The translations under genes and the position numbers were made by a program. From Marisediminitalea aggregata (GTDB lineage: Bacteria; Pseudomonadota; Gammaproteobacteria; Enterobacterales; Alteromonadaceae), in NCBI RefSeq assembly GCF_900129565.1, contig NZ_FQWD01000001.1, forward strand, positions 558,001 to 622,000: a stretch of 64,000 nucleotides of DNA, written 5' to 3'. Below, piece by piece: positions 16,833 to 24,985 of the stretch (its first letter is position 1; each line of letters starts with the position of its first letter). The notes below the pieces were generated by a model. It worked only from the letters and a program-made list of their open reading frames with translations, was not told where the DNA came from and ran no database searches.

Positions 16833-18293
16833 ATGACGCACCCGGTAGACGAGTTAAAAACCCTTGGCAGGCTGCAACAAGCATACATAAATGGTCAATG
16901 GGTAACGCTCAGCTCAACGCGCTCGCACAACATTGTTAACCCTTCGGACGAGAGCCTGATTGGCGAACTCACGCTAGGCAATGCTGACGATGCCGATACA
17001 GCCATACAAGCGGCGGCTGCGGCATTTCCAGCCTGGAGTCAGACGTCGGTTGACGAGCGTTTGGCAATACTGGACGGCGTAATTGCACTTTTCGAAGCCC
17101 GCGCTGAACAACTAGCTCAAATCCTGTCTACCGAAATGGGCGCGCCGATCAATTATGCACGAACCGCTCATGTGCCGCTGGCCCTGGCTCATTTGCAGGT
17201 TGCCCGGGATAATCTGGCCAGCTACGAATTTACTGAGATGCGCGGCACAACCGCCATTGCCCGTGAACCCATTGGTGTGGCCGGATTGATCACGCCCTGG
17301 AACTGGCCGCTGTATCAGATCACCGCTAAAGTCGGCCCGGCGATAGCGACGGGCTGCACGGTTGTACTAAAGCCCAGTGAGCTTTCGCCACTCAGTGCGC
17401 TCGCTTTCGCCGACATTCTGCATGATGCCGGTGTGCCAGCGGGCGTATTTAATCTGTTGAACGGTGATGGCCCAGAAGTGGGCTCAGCGCTATCCAGCCA
17501 CCCGCTTGTGGATATGGTATCGATTACCGGTTCAACCCGTGCTGGCATATTGGTGGCTCAGGCTGCAGCGCCCACCGTTAAACGTGTTGCGCAAGAATTA
17601 GGCGGTAAATCACCGAACATTATTCTTCCCGATGCGGACCTGCAGGCCGCTATCGGGCCAGGCGTATTAGCCTGTATGCGCAACAATGGTCAGTCGTGTA
17701 GCGCCCCAACCCGCATGCTGGTACCACGCGAACAGCTGGCAGAAGCGGAACAGTTAGCAATTGAAGCAGTAAATACCATTGTGATTGGCCGCTCAGACAA
17801 TGAGACAGCCACCCATGGCCCGTTAGCCAACCGAGCACAGTTCGAACGAGTGCAGTTAATGATTGAAAAAGGACTCTCGGAAGACGCTAAATGCATTACC
17901 GGCGGGGTTGGCAGACCGGATGGATTTGAGGCAGGTTTCTTTGTACGCCCTACCATTTTTAGTGACGTAACCAATGACATGGCAATTGCTCGCGACGAAA
18001 TTTTTGGCCCCGTGCTGTGTATGCTCCCTTACGACACGGTGGACGAAGCTATCGCAATGGCTAACGACACCGTTTACGGCCTCGCTGCCCATGTACAGTC
18101 TAAGAATCTAAATGAAGCTCGTCGTGTAGCGCGCTTACTCCGCAGTGGCCAGGTGCACATTAACTACCCGGCCTGGGATGCCCACGCGCCATTCGGCGGT
18201 TACAAGCAGTCTGGTAGCGGTCGTGAGTTTGGCCTGGAAGGCTTTGAAGAATATCTGGAAACCAAAGCCATCGTTGGCTTTGATGAAGCATAA
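16833..18293 (+). CDS. NAD(P)-dependent aldehyde dehydrogenase
   Basis: A 486-residue aldehyde dehydrogenase. ATG at 16833 is chosen over the longer frame (from 16686) because AGGA lies 6-7 bp upstream and homology-like sequence begins just after. Motifs are TPWNWPLYQ, the cofactor site ITGSTRAG, catalytic Glu in ELGGKSPNII, catalytic Cys in NNGQSCSAP, and EIFGPVL near the end. The FAD oxidoreductase gene follows 29 bp downstream, so the pair probably forms an operon in which the flavoenzyme makes an aldehyde or imine and this enzyme oxidises it. The precise substrate is unknown. Confidence 0.88.
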   Translation: MTHPVDELKTLGRLQQAYINGQWVTLSSTRSHNIVNPSDESLIGELTLGNADDADTAIQAAAAAFPAWSQTSVDERLAILDGVIALFEARAEQLAQILSTEMGAPINYARTAHVPLALAHLQVARDNLASYEFTEMRGTTAIAREPIGVAGLITPWNWPLYQITAKVGPAIATGCTVVLKPSELSPLSALAFADILHDAGVPAGVFNLLNGDGPEVGSALSSHPLVDMVSITGSTRAGILVAQAAAPTVKRVAQELGGKSPNIILPDADLQAAIGPGVLACMRNNGQSCSAPTRMLVPREQLAEAEQLAIEAVNTIVIGRSDNETATHGPLANRAQFERVQLMIEKGLSEDAKCITGGVGRPDGFEAGFFVRPTIFSDVTNDMAIARDEIFGPVLCMLPYDTVDEAIAMANDTVYGLAAHVQSKNLNEARRVARLLRSGQVHINYPAWDAHAPFGGYKQSGSGREFGLEGFEEYLETKAIVGFDEA

Positions 18294-18322
18294 ACGTTTA
18301 GTTTGATAGTTGAAGGTACAGC

Positions 18323-19645
18323 ATGACCCCGACGTTAAAGAAAATTGCCAGCAATGAAACATTGCCCTCACAGGCCGATGTCGTTGTTATTGGTGGCGGT
18401 ATTATTGGTGCCTGTGCCAGCTATTTTCTGGCCAAACAAGGCTACTCGGTTGCCTTGATCGAGAAAGGGCTGGTTGGCGCTGAACAGTCAAGCCGAAACT
18501 GGGGGTGGTGCCGACAGCAAAACCGTGACGCACGTGAGCTTCCCACCTCGGGACTGGCTATGCGCCTGTGGGACGAGATGACCGAAGATCTGGGTCAGGA
18601 CCTGGGTTTTCGCCGCTGTGGTTTACGCTATGCCACAGACGATCCACAACAATTAGCAGAATGGGACAGCTGGCGCGACGTAGCCAAACAATTCAACGTT
18701 AACACCCGTATGTTAAGCGCCAAAGAAGCCAACGAGATGATCCCGGCCAACGGCCGCACCTGGTTAGGTGGAGTTCACTCCATCGATGATGGCAAAGGTG
18801 AACCCGCTATCGCCGCTCCCATGATTGCCGAAGGTGCACGCCGTTACGGCGCAACCATTCATCAGCAATGCGCGGCGCGCGGCATGGAAATCACCAATGG
18901 CAAAGTTGAGGCTGTGATCACCGAAAAAGGCACCATTCGTACCCAGCGCGTGTTGTGTGCAGCTGGCGCCTGGGCGTCAACATTCTGCAGCCATCACGGT
19001 ATTCGCTTTCCTCAGGCTAGCGTAAGACAAACCGCGTTTCGTTCCAAACCTATTGAGAATATCGGTGAGGCCATTTATACCTCAGGCGTTGCCCTCACCC
19101 GCCGTTTAGACGGCAGCTACACCGTAGCACTAAGTGGCACAGCATTGCTGGAATTTACCCCGCAGGGTATTCGCTTTGCCAAAGAATTCATGCCGATGTT
19201 TATGAAGCGCATTAAGGCGGTACAGGTCAACCTGGGAAGCTCGTTCTTCAAAGGCCCGGAAGCCATTAACCGCTGGAAGAATACCGGCCCTTCGCCCATG
19301 GAAGCCATGCGGATATTAAACCCTGATCCGCACGGTAAGAATATTAAGCAAACACTTCACGCCGTTCGTACCCTGTTTCCGGCACTTAAGGATATTGAAA
19401 TTGCCGAAAGCTGGGGCAGCTACGTGGACTGCACGCCAGATGCCGTGCCGGTTATGTCTGCTGTTGACGATGTCGAGGGATTCTATTTGGCGGCAGGCTG
19501 CTCAGGCCATGGTTTTGGTTTAGGCCCGGGTTTGGCCAAGGTTGCGGCGGATTTAGTGGTTAACAACACACCACTTATCGATGCCACGCCATTCAACCTG
19601 TCGCGCCTGAACGACGGCTCTAAAATCGAAGTCGGCGCCATCTAA
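18323..19645 (+). CDS. FAD-dependent oxidoreductase (DAO/DadA family)
   Basis: A 440-residue flavoprotein of the D-amino-acid-oxidase fold. The N-terminal Rossmann motif VVIGGGIIGACASYFLAKQG (residues about 24-43) binds FAD, followed by the Glu of ALIEKG. The C-terminal GYxxGHG-like segment reads AAGCSGHGFGLGPG. SSRNWGWCRQQNRD after the first motif is typical of a DadA-like subgroup. A GAAGG site lies 7 bp before the ATG. It is cotranscribed with the aldehyde dehydrogenase and ends in a strong terminator. Oxidation of an amine or amino acid is likely. Confidence 0.87.
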   Translation: MTPTLKKIASNETLPSQADVVVIGGGIIGACASYFLAKQGYSVALIEKGLVGAEQSSRNWGWCRQQNRDARELPTSGLAMRLWDEMTEDLGQDLGFRRCGLRYATDDPQQLAEWDSWRDVAKQFNVNTRMLSAKEANEMIPANGRTWLGGVHSIDDGKGEPAIAAPMIAEGARRYGATIHQQCAARGMEITNGKVEAVITEKGTIRTQRVLCAAGAWASTFCSHHGIRFPQASVRQTAFRSKPIENIGEAIYTSGVALTRRLDGSYTVALSGTALLEFTPQGIRFAKEFMPMFMKRIKAVQVNLGSSFFKGPEAINRWKNTGPSPMEAMRILNPDPHGKNIKQTLHAVRTLFPALKDIEIAESWGSYVDCTPDAVPVMSAVDDVEGFYLAAGCSGHGFGLGPGLAKVAADLVVNNTPLIDATPFNLSRLNDGSKIEVGAI

Positions 19646-19674
19646 GCGCCCGCCACTAGCAAAGTGTTCTCCTC

Positions 19675-19717
19675 AAAGCGGTCTGTGTTCTGAAAAGACA
19701 CCGACCGCTTTTTTTTT
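19675..19717 (+). terminator. Intrinsic terminator after the ALDH/FAD operon
   Basis: AAAGCGGTC (19675-19683) pairs with GACCGCTTT and runs into an uninterrupted T-tract to 19717. It closes the plus-strand operon just before a REP-like repeat cluster. Confidence 0.85.
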
Positions 19718-19723
19718 GCACCC

Positions 19724-19845
19724 CAATTTGTGGACACCCACACTTTTTGGGACACACACCTTTTTTGAGACATCCACTTTCTTTGAGACACCCATGTTTT
19801 TTCACAGTTAGAAAAACAATGAAAAAGGTGGGTGTCCACAAATTC
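19724..19845. repeat. REPIN-like cluster of the GGACACCCAC repeat
   Basis: The ends are inverted copies: AATTTGTGGACACCCA at 19725-19740 and GGTGGGTGTCCACAAATT at 19827-19844, the latter preceded by an A-run. Between them are two or three decayed copies (GACACACACC, GACATCCAC, GACACCCATG). About 120 bp in total, laid out like two REPs facing each other. Confidence 0.85.
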
Positions 19846-19951
19846 AGAGCCGTAGCATGTGGCAGGCGATTTGTGTTATACCAACGTAATCGGATTTAAA
19901 ATCAAGGTATTAGGCATGGATGGGTTTATCGCAGGGCACTTTTCGTTTGCA

Positions 19952-19977
19952 TTAAAAAGGTGGGTGTCCAGAAATTG
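19952..19977. repeat. Single REP-like repeat copy upstream of the sialidase-fold gene
   Basis: TTAAAAAGGTGGGTGTCCAG followed by AAATTG. It ends 19 bp before the chosen start of the next gene, inside its 5' leader. Confidence 0.85.
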
Positions 19978-19996
19978 CTCCAGAAAGGTCAGGCGC

Positions 19997-21130
19997 ATGC
20001 TTGCACTGGCTGCTTTACTGCCTTTTACTATTTCTGCTGTCGCGGCGGACGTGCAACTCATTCCTGAAGGCAGTTTGTCTGCTGAGGCGCTCGCCGCTTT
20101 ACCTCATGCACCAAGGGTGACGCACCATACGGTATTTAAGGGTAAGTCCGGCGCACAATACAATCATGGCGCAGTAATGATCACCCATAAAGGGCGTTAT
20201 TTCATGCAATGGCAAAGTTCTGCTCAGGATGAAGATGCACCCGACACCCAGGTTTTGTATGCCATAAGTGAAGACGGCGAACATTGGTATAAGCCGCGCG
20301 TGATGGCAAGTTCCGGCAATGGCAGTTTGATCACAAATGGCGGATGGTGGTCGGATGGCGATACCCTGGTAGCCTACTTCAATGTCTGGCCGAACAAGCA
20401 GCTCCAAACGCCCGGGTATGTTCTCTACACCACCTCTACCGATGGACTAATCTGGCAACCGGCTAAACATCTTAAAATGACCGATGGCACTGACGTAAAC
20501 GGCATCATTGAGCAAGACCTGCACACCACGCCCAGCGGCAGAATACTGACTACCCTGCATCGTTACCCGGGTTTAATTGCAACCCCCATGTTCACTGATA
20601 ATCCCAGCGGGACAGGCGAATGGCAGTTTGGAGAACTTCCGCACCTAGCGTTTGAAGGGAAAACCAGCCGGGAAATTGAGCCTGCCTGGTTCAGCACGAA
20701 CAATCAGCTAACCATGGTGTTTCGCGATCAGGCATCCAGTTTTCGCGTACTAACGTCTACCAGCAATGATGACGGAGAGCATTGGAGCCAGCCCGAGATC
20801 ACCAATATGCCCGACGCCAGAGCTAAATTAAGTGCGGGAAATCTGCCCAATGGCGTGGCCTTTATCGTAAATTGCCCAAGCGGCAGTAAAACCCGAATGC
20901 CACTGGTACTGAGCCTGAGTGACAACGGCAGCTCCTTTAACCGGTTTTTTATGTTGCGAAACGAAGCTTCCAATGTACCCATGCGGTATGACGGCAAGTA
21001 CAAGCGGGTGGGATTTAGTTACCCTAAAAGCTGGGTTACCGAAGATGCACTTTACGTTGCGTACGCAGAAAACAAAGAAGATATTGTGGTTACCAAAGTG
21101 CCGTTAAGCGCTCTGTTAAATACACAATAA
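19997..21130 (+). CDS. Secreted sialidase-fold (BNR repeat) protein
   Basis: A 377-residue exported protein. ATG at 19997 is chosen because it gives a clean signal peptide (MLALAALLPFTISAVAA) and has AAAGG 8 bp upstream; the longer frame from 19859 would read through a REP-like repeat. Asp-box (BNR) motifs of the form SxDxGxxW occur at SEDGEHW, STDGLIW and SNDDGEHW, marking a six-bladed sialidase/neuraminidase beta-propeller. Whether it is a sialidase, another glycosidase or a binding protein is not clear; an Arg-triad was not confirmed. No glycan-utilisation neighbour is adjacent. A hairpin downstream separates it from the convergent DUF4198 gene. Confidence 0.75.
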   Translation: MLALAALLPFTISAVAADVQLIPEGSLSAEALAALPHAPRVTHHTVFKGKSGAQYNHGAVMITHKGRYFMQWQSSAQDEDAPDTQVLYAISEDGEHWYKPRVMASSGNGSLITNGGWWSDGDTLVAYFNVWPNKQLQTPGYVLYTTSTDGLIWQPAKHLKMTDGTDVNGIIEQDLHTTPSGRILTTLHRYPGLIATPMFTDNPSGTGEWQFGELPHLAFEGKTSREIEPAWFSTNNQLTMVFRDQASSFRVLTSTSNDDGEHWSQPEITNMPDARAKLSAGNLPNGVAFIVNCPSGSKTRMPLVLSLSDNGSSFNRFFMLRNEASNVPMRYDGKYKRVGFSYPKSWVTEDALYVAYAENKEDIVVTKVPLSALLNTQ

Positions 21131-21143
21131 AACAGCACGCAGT

Positions 21144-21176
21144 AAAAAGCCGGTTAACCCAATAAGCTAACCGGCT
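21144..21176 (-). terminator. Terminator for the DUF4198/HupE-like operon
   Basis: AGCCGGTTA (21148-21156) pairs with TAACCGGCT (21168-21176). On the minus strand the stem is followed by TTTTTA, so it mainly serves the minus-strand operon; it lies between convergent genes. Confidence 0.75.
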
Positions 21177-21193
21177 ATACACTACTTTGCTAA

Positions 21194-21919
21194 TCACTCA
21201 GGTGCGTGAGGCAATACAAACGATAGCGTTGCCAGGTACTCGTACTTATCGATGATTTTAGGGCGGTCAGTAGGAGCGTCGTATACCGCTACCACCACAT
21301 TCAACCCCTGATTGCGGATCGGAAACGTCACTTTGCCGTCTTTGCCAGACACAACTGGCTCTGCATCCGGATCGTTCACAAAGTCATTCTTCACCAACGC
21401 ACCTGCGACTGGCTTGCCTTTGTGCAATACCTGATAAGTCTGCATTTCACCACGCAGCATGGGGAAAGAATCACCTACCGGCACAATTTGCAGTACCTGT
21501 GTTGGCAGAGCCGGCACTTTACGCAATGGCCCCCGCAAATGTACGGCGTACTTGATAGTTTCTTCACTCAAAATGGCATTGGGTACTTCGTCGCGACCTT
21601 TACCAATCCAGTGGCCTTCGCCGGTATTACTCCAAATGCCGTTATTCAGCACTGCCGATACCGCAACCGGGTAATCATCACTGGTTACCAACAGCAAAGG
21701 TCCGGTAGGCGTTAATTCAACGTCTACGCTGTCCCAATCTTCATCGAAACCTGAAACAGAGGCAATTTTAGGTAAACGCAGTACGGCGTCTAAATCATCA
21801 GCACCAACACCATAGATAAGCGCAAGTTGCTTTGAACGCTCAGCAAACCAAATGCCATGTGCACTTGCCTGTGCTGATATCAGCGCAGCGAGCGCCATAA
21901 CAGTAATCTTCTTCAACAT
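21194..21919 (-). CDS. DUF4198-domain periplasmic protein
   Basis: A 241-residue exported protein with signal peptide MLKKITVMALAALISAQASA followed at once by HGIWFAER, the N-terminal His segment typical of DUF4198 proteins often linked to metal uptake. The C-terminal half (GKPVAGALVKNDF ... GKDGKVTFPI ... VAVYDAPT) looks like an Ig-like beta-sandwich. It is the last gene of a four-gene operon with the membrane-anchored protein, the HupE-like permease and the small adaptor-like protein. Nickel or cobalt handling is suggested by family associations, not shown. Confidence 0.75.
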   Translation of the reverse strand: MLKKITVMALAALISAQASAHGIWFAERSKQLALIYGVGADDLDAVLRLPKIASVSGFDEDWDSVDVELTPTGPLLLVTSDDYPVAVSAVLNNGIWSNTGEGHWIGKGRDEVPNAILSEETIKYAVHLRGPLRKVPALPTQVLQIVPVGDSFPMLRGEMQTYQVLHKGKPVAGALVKNDFVNDPDAEPVVSGKDGKVTFPIRNQGLNVVVAVYDAPTDRPKIIDKYEYLATLSFVLPHAPE

Positions 21920-21936
21920 TGTTGTTTCCTTATTCG

Positions 21937-22494
21937 CTATTTTAGTGTTTTAACTGATTGATAAAATCCCGCGACAGTTATCGTTACGGTGATTGGAGAG
22001 TCGGTATTGTTTTGCCAGTACCAGCCATGGGTACCGTGGAAAGGCGCTTTGAAAATACCGTTGTCTGACGAAATCGCGTTGGACTTTTTATAGCTGGTGA
22101 ACTCGTCGGTGGCACCCACCACTTCACCATGCATATCCATGTATAGTTCGCCGCCGTCTGTTTCCCAGGTAAAGCTAAAGCCGTTACCTTGTTCTGTTAA
22201 GGCTTTTACTTCTACGCCTTCATAGTCAGGAATCTCGACGGTCAGCGTATGGGTTTGCCACTCACCCGCACTTTGCGCGAACGTGAAGTCATTTTGTGGT
22301 TCCAGGGTCATTTCTTCGGCTTGCACGGTATTACTCATACCGGTTAAGCCAAGCAGTGCACCTACGCCGGTAGGATCTTTGTTGTACTCAGCAGGCAGTA
22401 TTACCGTTACTGACAGGACCACCGCAACCACAGAAGCAATGGCGAGCCCTTTTATAATTTGTTTATTTGTCATCTCGACGTGTTGCGTGGTCAT
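21937..22494 (-). CDS. Single-pass membrane-anchored periplasmic protein
   Basis: A 185-residue protein. The start at 22494 is preferred because GGGGA lies 6 bp upstream and its ATGA overlaps the stop of the HupE-like gene. One N-terminal transmembrane helix (GLAIASVVAVVLSVTVILPA) is followed by a periplasmic domain of about 120 residues with a beta-rich pattern (FSFTWETDGGELYMDMHGEV, then HGTHGWYWQNNT). Similar proteins are annotated as transmembrane anchor proteins next to HupE-like permeases and cation efflux genes. A molecular role is not known. Translational coupling implies it works with the permease. Confidence 0.7.
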   Translation of the reverse strand: MTTQHVEMTNKQIIKGLAIASVVAVVLSVTVILPAEYNKDPTGVGALLGLTGMSNTVQAEEMTLEPQNDFTFAQSAGEWQTHTLTVEIPDYEGVEVKALTEQGNGFSFTWETDGGELYMDMHGEVVGATDEFTSYKKSNAISSDNGIFKAPFHGTHGWYWQNNTDSPITVTITVAGFYQSVKTLK

Positions 22495-23180
22495 ACTGTT
22501 CCCCACATATATCCGGAAAGTTGAAAGATTGTCAGCATCAGGCCGGCAGAAACCAGGGCCAGGTTTGAAACAAAGGCATAGCGCATAAAGGCGTTACTTT
22601 TTCGCAGTAAAATGACCAGCATTAACATGCCGAACAACGCAATCATTTGCCCCATTTCAACGCCAATATTGAAGGCAATTATATTGCCCACCAGCCCATC
22701 ATCAGACAGGGTAAAGTCTTGCAATTTGGTCGCTAAACCAAACCCGTGAAATAACCCGAATACCAGTACCGCCGCCTTGTTATTGATCGAGAAACCACAA
22801 AACCTGGGGAAGAAACCAATGTTATCCAGCCCCTTGTATACAACTGACAGACCGATAATGGCATCGATGATATAGGCGTTAATATGAATACCAGACAGTA
22901 CACCAAACAGTAGGGTGACACTGTGGCCCACTGCAAACAACGTAACGTAAATACCGACGTCTTTTAGACGGTACAAAAAGAAAATCACGCCGAATAAAAA
23001 CAGCAGATGGTCATACCCGGTCACCATGTGTTTGGCACCCAAATAGATATAGGGAATGATCTGTAGTCCCGTGCTGTTTTCCAGAAACGCGCGGTCGCCA
23101 TCGGCTACACCATGTGCCATTGCCAACGGCGTGACGACCAAGAGCAACAGGCCAATTAAAAGTAACTGAACAGTTCTCAT
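22491..23180 (-). CDS. HupE/UreJ-like membrane protein
   Basis: A 229-residue polytopic protein of the HupE/UreJ_2 type. It starts with a cleavable-looking signal (ending AMAHG), then about six membrane helices with the conserved polar residues of the family: GYDHLLFLFGV, AVGHSVTL, FGLFHGFGLA and FNIGVEMGQ. HupE and UreJ proteins are nickel permeases; the HupE_UreJ_2 subgroup is mostly uncharacterised, so nickel or another divalent metal is an inference. An in-frame GTG precedes the chosen ATG. The upstream gene ends 9 bp before it. Confidence 0.82.
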   Translation of the reverse strand: MRTVQLLLIGLLLLVVTPLAMAHGVADGDRAFLENSTGLQIIPYIYLGAKHMVTGYDHLLFLFGVIFFLYRLKDVGIYVTLFAVGHSVTLLFGVLSGIHINAYIIDAIIGLSVVYKGLDNIGFFPRFCGFSINNKAAVLVFGLFHGFGLATKLQDFTLSDDGLVGNIIAFNIGVEMGQMIALFGMLMLVILLRKSNAFMRYAFVSNLALVSAGLMLTIFQLSGYMWGTV

Positions 23181-23189
23181 CACAATGGC

Positions 23190-23570
23190 CTACAGCATAT
23201 ACTTGCCGACGATTTTGGACACACCGTCCTGCAAGGTCAGCATCGCAAGTACTTTTTCACCAGTATGAAGTTTAACCGGGCCGGAAAACAGATTGCCGTT
23301 TGCCGCAGTCACTTCCACCAACTCTTTTCGGTTGTCACCCTTTATTTTTAAATGCAACTTTAGTTCGCTGGCATTCAGCGGTTCGCCGTCATAAAACACC
23401 CATACTTTTACGGAGTCTGCTTCTTGCTTCAGCTCGAACGAATACTCCCCAACAATCTTCACAATACCGCCAAACTGAGGTTCGGTATTGCCGTGTGCCA
23501 ATGCAGGTAAACTGACTACCGAGCCACCCAATAAGGTGGTGAGTAATAACATCACGGGTAATTTGCGCAT
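23190..23570 (-). CDS. Small secreted protein resembling the RND adaptor N-terminal domain
   Basis: A 126-residue exported protein (signal peptide ending LPALA, then HGNTEPQFGG). Residues about 31-90 align by eye with residues about 44-100 of the adaptor encoded at 28105-29346: GEYSFEL versus GEFAVEL, VKVWVFYDGEPL versus FRVWVTHEGKAV, and ELKLHLKIK versus DVKLNVKLT. It therefore looks like a stand-alone copy of the metal-adaptor N-terminal domain. It is the first gene after candidate operator B and starts the HupE-like operon. A good ribosome site (AAGGAG) precedes the ATG. A periplasmic metal-binding or pump-modulating role is inferred. Confidence 0.7.
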   Translation of the reverse strand: MRKLPVMLLLTTLLGGSVVSLPALAHGNTEPQFGGIVKIVGEYSFELKQEADSVKVWVFYDGEPLNASELKLHLKIKGDNRKELVEVTAANGNLFSGPVKLHTGEKVLAMLTLQDGVSKIVGKYML

Positions 23571-23632
23571 TTGTAACTCCTTGGTGTTTTAACTGCCATC
23601 AGGCAGTGTTGTAATTATTAATTCATTCATCA

Positions 23633-23657
23633 AAAAAACGATTGGCAATCGGTTTTT
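23633..23657 (-). promoter_or_regulatory. Operator B of the predicted BlaI-like regulon
   Basis: Inverted repeat with arms AAAAAACGA and TCGGTTTTT around a 7-bp spacer, the same geometry as sites at 30568-30592 and 31083-31107. Read on the minus strand the spacer contains TTGCCA, a candidate -35 box for the operon starting at 23570, so repressor binding would occlude the promoter. Confidence 0.65.
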
Positions 23658-23689
23658 TAAGCCAAAGCCCTAGCAGGTTTATTACTGAA

Positions 23690-24649
23690 CTACAGACTTA
23701 AAATGAGTTCTACGTAATGATGCAAGCTGTCGATTGAAACCAGGTTCAATCCAACAATTGCAGTGGTAAGTGCCCCCACCCACACTAGACCGGATGTTCT
23801 TTCCGGGGTGGTTTGCAATAAGGTATTTACGCGTTGTTCAACAAATTCATAACCAAACCCGGTGCCAAATTTCATGTGGCAATTCGAATTAAATCGACTT
23901 ACCGACACCAGTGTTTGAGCCACGTTGAGCGGGTCGTATTGTTCTGCAGCGCGTTTATCAGCAGTTAATTCACAGGCGATGTTGTAAGCAGTTCTTAAGC
24001 GCTTTCTGACTGGTTTAATTTGAAAGCCGCTGACAAAACAAAACACCCAGCTCATTAGCGGGTCGAGACTCCGGCAATGCTGGGCTTCATGCTCCAGTAC
24101 ACATGCCAGTTGTTGTTCTGATAACCGGTCTACCATGCCGCTGGACAAATAGATCTTCGGCGTAATAAGCCCCGCAGAAAACGCCATCGGATTATCACTG
24201 TGCAAACACACTACTGATTTGCCATGTAGCGTTATATGCGAATACCCTGCTAGCTGGATGGCCAGCGTTAAGCGCTTTTGATTGTCGCTCAATGGCTTCA
24301 AGTGCTTAGCCGTTAACCAACAGGTAAAACCAAAGAACGCTATTAACAGAGCACCGTGCCATGACACCCACTCAAACTGGAATAAATGATGCCAGTGCAA
24401 CAGTAATCCAATCGGCTCCCAAATTGCTTCTGAAAACGTATTGGTAACAAACACCATGCAGCATAAACCCGCGATTGAAAATGGCATTAATACCCATATC
24501 CAAAGTAGTGATTTCTGCAATGCAACCTGACATTGTGTAACCCAGTGAATCACAGCCCGGCCAACCAACGACTGCAATGCAATGGTAAACAGGGCGCTCA
24601 CCACGCCCAGGTTTAGAATATTTAAAAGCATATCTGCTGACACTGACAC
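23690..24649 (-). CDS. BlaR1-like M56 family membrane metalloprotease without sensor domain
   Basis: A 319-residue integral membrane protein of the M56 (BlaR1/MecR1) family. N-terminal helices (about 1-120) are followed by a cytoplasmic gluzincin domain: PMAFSAGLITPKIYLSSGM near 155-175, the zinc motif HEAQH in VLEHEAQHCRSLDP, and a downstream CELTADKRAAE that supplies the third ligand region. A last helix lies near the C-terminus. Unlike BlaR1 it has no C-terminal penicillin-binding sensor domain. It sits between the RND operon and the HupE-like operon, with the BlaI-type repressor gene at 30665 as the natural partner. It probably cleaves or inactivates that repressor upon a metal signal; this is inference from the BlaR1/BlaI paradigm. 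Confidence 0.8.
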   Translation of the reverse strand: MSVSADMLLNILNLGVVSALFTIALQSLVGRAVIHWVTQCQVALQKSLLWIWVLMPFSIAGLCCMVFVTNTFSEAIWEPIGLLLHWHHLFQFEWVSWHGALLIAFFGFTCWLTAKHLKPLSDNQKRLTLAIQLAGYSHITLHGKSVVCLHSDNPMAFSAGLITPKIYLSSGMVDRLSEQQLACVLEHEAQHCRSLDPLMSWVFCFVSGFQIKPVRKRLRTAYNIACELTADKRAAEQYDPLNVAQTLVSVSRFNSNCHMKFGTGFGYEFVEQRVNTLLQTTPERTSGLVWVGALTTAIVGLNLVSIDSLHHYVELILSL

Positions 24650-24985
24650 TTGATTGCTCCGTAGCCTTCGGCTGTTGCACCGCGAGTTGCAGTACTTATT
24701 ATTAATAACCAGATTACAATGTCCCGATTACGTCAGCAAAGCTGTCGCGATTATTGTGTAACCAGGCAGTATTCGCTGCGTTACATATCAATTCGTTTGG
24801 CTTCCTCATTTTTGCAAAAAATACGCTAGTTACCAGGGAAGTCCGACGCAGACACAATGGCAAATTGTGGCTGCGATATGTTTATAGTTTTAGTAGTCTT
24901 TCACAGAAGACACACTAACAATGGCTATTTTCAGCGCGCTTTGAAGCAGATTCTGCTGTTAGTGTTTGCCTGCCAATCTTACATG
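24650..24985. other. Intergenic region between RND pump and M56 gene
   Basis: A gap of about 336 bp with no credible ORF. It contains a short perfect palindrome (AGCAGATTCTGCT near 24947) without a T-tract, so no clear terminator. No copy of the AAAAACCGA-N7-TCGGTTTTT operator was found here, suggesting that the M56 gene has its own, differently controlled promoter or is read from the pump operon. Confidence 0.5.

Noticed and set aside
24360..24380. TGACACCCACTC in the M56 gene as a repeat copy
   Set aside because: About ten matching bases without repeat flanks; likely chance.
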